NCBI GenBank assembly: GCA_018894495.1
Contig: JAHIOY010000135.1
Coordinates: 1-7,052, forward strand
Reading direction: 5' to 3'
Length of the DNA: 7,052 bases
Origin: Patescibacteria group bacterium
GTDB lineage: Bacteria; Patescibacteriota; Minisyncoccia; Minisyncoccales; JAHIOY01
Position numbers and translations under genes: made by a program. Of this stretch, positions 5,685 to 7,052 are shown one piece after another (positions within the stretch are counted from its first letter, which is position 1; the number at the start of each line of letters is the position of its first letter). The notes below the pieces were generated by a model. The model had not been told where the DNA came from and ran no database searches. It saw nothing but the letters and a program-made list of their open reading frames with translations.

Positions 5685-6917
5685 TTAAAATCTGGCAACG
5701 TCAAACATCGCCAACTCGGTTCCTTTAAGGGTATCTTGAATAATTTTTTTGATATTCAGTTCTTTTTCCAATTTTTTAATTTCTTCCAATCTTCCTTCGG
5801 CCGTCGAGTGTTTTGGGGTGAACAGAGTGCAGCAATCCTCCTGGGGCTTAATTGAGATTGAAAAGGTTTTTGTCTCTTTGGCTAAATTGATTATTTCTTC
5901 CTTATCCATACCGATCAATGGCCTGAAAACGGGAATTTTTAAACCTCTTTCAACAATATTAATATTGGGCAGGGTCTGAGAGCTTACCTGGCCTAAACTC
6001 TCGCCAGTAACCAATGCCAAACATTTCTCTTTTTTGGCGATTATTTCCGCGATTTTCAGCATCAGCCGCCGATAAACTAAAATCCGGTATTTGGCCGGAA
6101 TTTTTGATTTCACCTCCATTTGGGCTTTGGCAAAAGGCAAAAAATAAACTTTGAGACGGGGCTGAAAATTCAAAAAAATTTTTGCTAATTCTTTAACCTT
6201 TTCAATGCTGATTCTAGATACCAAGGGAAAACTGTGAAAATGCAGCCAGATATTTTCCGCCCCTCTTTTTGCGAGCAAAAAAATAGCCACCGGCGAATCA
6301 ATTCCGCCGGAAACCAGAGAGAGAACCTTGCCAGAACTGCCTGAAGGCAATCCGCCGGCTCCTTTTATTTTTCTAAAATATAAAGACCAGCCCCGGCTCC
6401 TGACCTCAATAAAAATTTCTCTTTTGGGACGCGACAGGTTCACCTTTCTCTTAATGTTCTTTGCCAGAAGAGCAATTACTTTTTCCCGGCTTTCTTTCAG
6501 GAAATTTTTTTCCAATTTCAGCCGCAAGGCAAAGGTCTCTTTCTCTTTAAGCCATTTTTTATAATTTTTCCCTAAAAAATCGCTGAATTCTTTCAGGTTC
6601 GTTTTTTCAAAAAACAGGCAGTCCGCAAACCAGGCAATGCCAAAAACATTTCTCATCACTTTTAATGCCTTTTTAATTTCATCCGTTTCCCGCCTTCGCT
6701 TCTCGCTTCCGCTCAAAGCTTCGACGGGCAAGGCAACAAAAATTCTCTCGTGAAAGGGAAAAATTTTAAAATCTATATTTTTCCTTTTCAGGAAGAGAAA
6801 AATATTTTGGCTCAACTTGTCTCTAAAAATTCTTCTCACCCCTTCCGACTTCAAAAACAATTCTCCGAAAGCGATTAGTATTCCTTTTTTAACTGAGACA
6901 TCTGAGATGTTTCGCAT
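5685..6917 (-). CDS. thiI: tRNA 4-thiouridine synthase ThiI (no rhodanese domain)
   Basis: From the ATG at 6915-6917 this is a 410-residue ThiI, which adenylates uridine 8 of tRNA with ATP and replaces the oxygen by sulfur; some ThiI proteins also serve thiazole synthesis. The N-terminal ferredoxin-like domain opens with GILIAFGELFLKSEGVRRIF (12-31), the conserved GE-x-x-LK signature. A THUMP domain follows (about 75-183). GAGGLPSGSSGKVLSLVSGG (186-205) leads into the PP-loop SGGIDSP (203-209). TGESLGQVSSQTLPN (304-318) and EDCCTLFTPKH (360-370), with C362/C363, are late conserved motifs. There is no C-terminal rhodanese domain, so sulfur must reach it another way. The frame is also open from a TTG at 6965, but the 16 extra codons are repeat-derived and the family N-terminus fits the ATG. 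The last residues, ELAMFDVARF, are encoded by REP copy B, so this tail may be acquired. Confidence 0.93.
   Translation of the reverse strand: MRNISDVSVKKGILIAFGELFLKSEGVRRIFRDKLSQNIFLFLKRKNIDFKIFPFHERIFVALPVEALSGSEKRRRETDEIKKALKVMRNVFGIAWFADCLFFEKTNLKEFSDFLGKNYKKWLKEKETFALRLKLEKNFLKESREKVIALLAKNIKRKVNLSRPKREIFIEVRSRGWSLYFRKIKGAGGLPSGSSGKVLSLVSGGIDSPVAIFLLAKRGAENIWLHFHSFPLVSRISIEKVKELAKIFLNFQPRLKVYFLPFAKAQMEVKSKIPAKYRILVYRRLMLKIAEIIAKKEKCLALVTGESLGQVSSQTLPNINIVERGLKIPVFRPLIGMDKEEIINLAKETKTFSISIKPQEDCCTLFTPKHSTAEGRLEEIKKLEKELNIKKIIQDTLKGTELAMFDVARF
5693..5716 (-). repeat. REP-like imperfect palindrome, copy B (overlaps the thiI 3' end)
   Basis: This 24-base element is identical to copy A except at one base and has the same orientation. 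It lies inside the last codons of thiI (reading ELAMFDVA, followed by RF and stop) and 28 bases upstream of the RAYT start. TGGC at 5693-5696 and GCCA at 5710-5713 are the pairable arms. Copy A, read in the equivalent phase on the minus strand, would give ELARFDVAKN and then a TAA, although it is not in a gene there. The shared phase reflects the common sequence, not a shared protein. Confidence 0.75.
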
Positions 6918-6937
6918 AAAAGCGCCTGACGATATCT

Positions 6938-6962
6938 GACGTCGCACGTCACGTCGCACGTC
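6938..6962. repeat. 12-bp tandem repeat with nested palindrome upstream of thiI
   Basis: The unit ACGTCGCACGTC occurs twice in exact tandem (6939-6950 and 6951-6962). It contains the palindrome TGACGT-CGC-ACGTCA (6938-6952). It fills most of the 48-base gap between the upstream stop (6966-6968) and the thiI ATG. It shares the TGACGT/ACGTCA core with the REP-like copies near the RAYT but is not an obvious member of the same set. A second TGACG (6927-6931) and the GATATC at 6931-6936 lie beside it on the thiI side. A regulatory or REP-related role is possible; nothing in the sequence decides this. Confidence 0.7.
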
Positions 6963-6965
6963 CAA

Positions 6966-7052
6966 TTATTCAAATTCCTGAAAGTTAAATTTTTTGTAAT
7001 TGTATGATTCAATCCATTTGATAAAATCTTTTTTAAACATCTCTTTATTAGT
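6966..7052 (-). CDS. C-terminal end of an unrecognised protein
   Basis: The minus strand is open from the window edge to a TAA at 6966-6968, giving 28 residues that end FIKWIESYNYKKFNFQEFE. The stretch is charged and aromatic-rich, without a recognisable motif, and its 3' boundary matches the tight gene packing seen elsewhere, with thiI starting 48 bases later. The function cannot be assigned from this piece. That it is a real gene end is supported only by the open frame, its position and its codon style. Confidence 0.55.
   Translation of the reverse strand, partial: TNKEMFKKDFIKWIESYNYKKFNFQEFE

Larger units (their letters stand above)
4899..5716 (-). mobile_element. REP/RAYT unit: transposase gene bracketed by two REP-like copies
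   Basis: The unit consists of the RAYT gene (4933-5664), a direct pair of nearly identical 24-base palindromic elements at its two edges (4899-4922 and 5693-5716), and a third copy inside the gene (5473-5503). RAYTs are domesticated relatives of IS200/IS605 transposases that act on REP palindromes and usually move the small repeats rather than themselves. No target-site duplication is expected for this chemistry, and none was sought as support. The exact outer limits are my choice; the real unit may be larger or smaller. Confidence 0.65.

Noticed and set aside
4899..5716. CRISPR array
   Set aside because: The repeats are three, unevenly spaced by hundreds of bases of coding sequence, and tied to a RAYT gene; there are no spacers or cas genes.
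6290..6310. CCGGCG/CGCCGG inverted repeat
   Set aside because: It coincides with the codons of the ThiI PP-loop SGGIDSP, whose Gly and Pro codons readily produce such symmetry.
6918..6965. Longer ThiI starting at TTG 6965
   Set aside because: The added residues are encoded by the tandem repeat, show no family similarity, and the ATG at 6917 fits the usual ThiI N-terminus.

Overview
The window is a compact, AT-rich bacterial segment in which every gene lies on the minus strand, so transcription runs from position 7052 towards 1. Most gaps are 3 to 50 bases and few starts have a recognisable Shine-Dalgarno sequence. The tight packing, the lineage-typical glutamate dehydrogenase and ThiI forms, and a Y1 REP-associated transposase of the divergent kind common in such genomes suggest a Candidate Phyla Radiation (Patescibacteria/Parcubacteria-like) genome. 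This placement is an inference from protein style, not a phylogenetic result. Stops are TAA or TAG, and I see no need for a non-standard genetic code.

In transcription order: (1) the last 28 codons of an unrecognised protein (6966-7052); (2) thiI, a tRNA 4-thiouridine synthase without a rhodanese domain (5685-6917); (3) a REP-associated tyrosine transposase (RAYT, Y1/HUH type, 4933-5664); (4) a secreted or membrane thiol-disulfide protein joining a CPHC thioredoxin-like domain to a CcdA/DsbD-type membrane domain (3743-4885); (5) a Glu/Leu/Phe/Val dehydrogenase (2585-3727); (6) a geranylgeranyl-reductase-like FAD oxidoreductase (1549-2580); (7) an HlyD/MacA-type periplasmic adaptor (43-1545); (8) the first 13 codons of the next gene (1-39), which by position is probably the ABC partner of the adaptor.

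The most interesting part is 4.9-5.7 kb. Two near-identical 24-base imperfect palindromes in the same orientation (4899-4922 and 5693-5716, 23 of 24 bases identical) bracket the RAYT gene. A third copy, which forms a perfect 14-bp stem with a 3-base loop, lies inside the RAYT reading frame without breaking it (5473-5503). The upstream copy also overlaps the 3' end of thiI and encodes its final residues. This looks like a REP/RAYT system whose palindromes can sit in coding sequence and contribute peptide. A separate short tandem or palindromic repeat with the same TGACGT core lies just upstream of thiI (6938-6962).

The remaining genes look like household and envelope functions with no obvious single pathway: nitrogen/redox metabolism, isoprenoid or quinone-type reduction, extracytoplasmic disulfide chemistry and export. 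The adaptor appears to lack part of its C-terminal domain.
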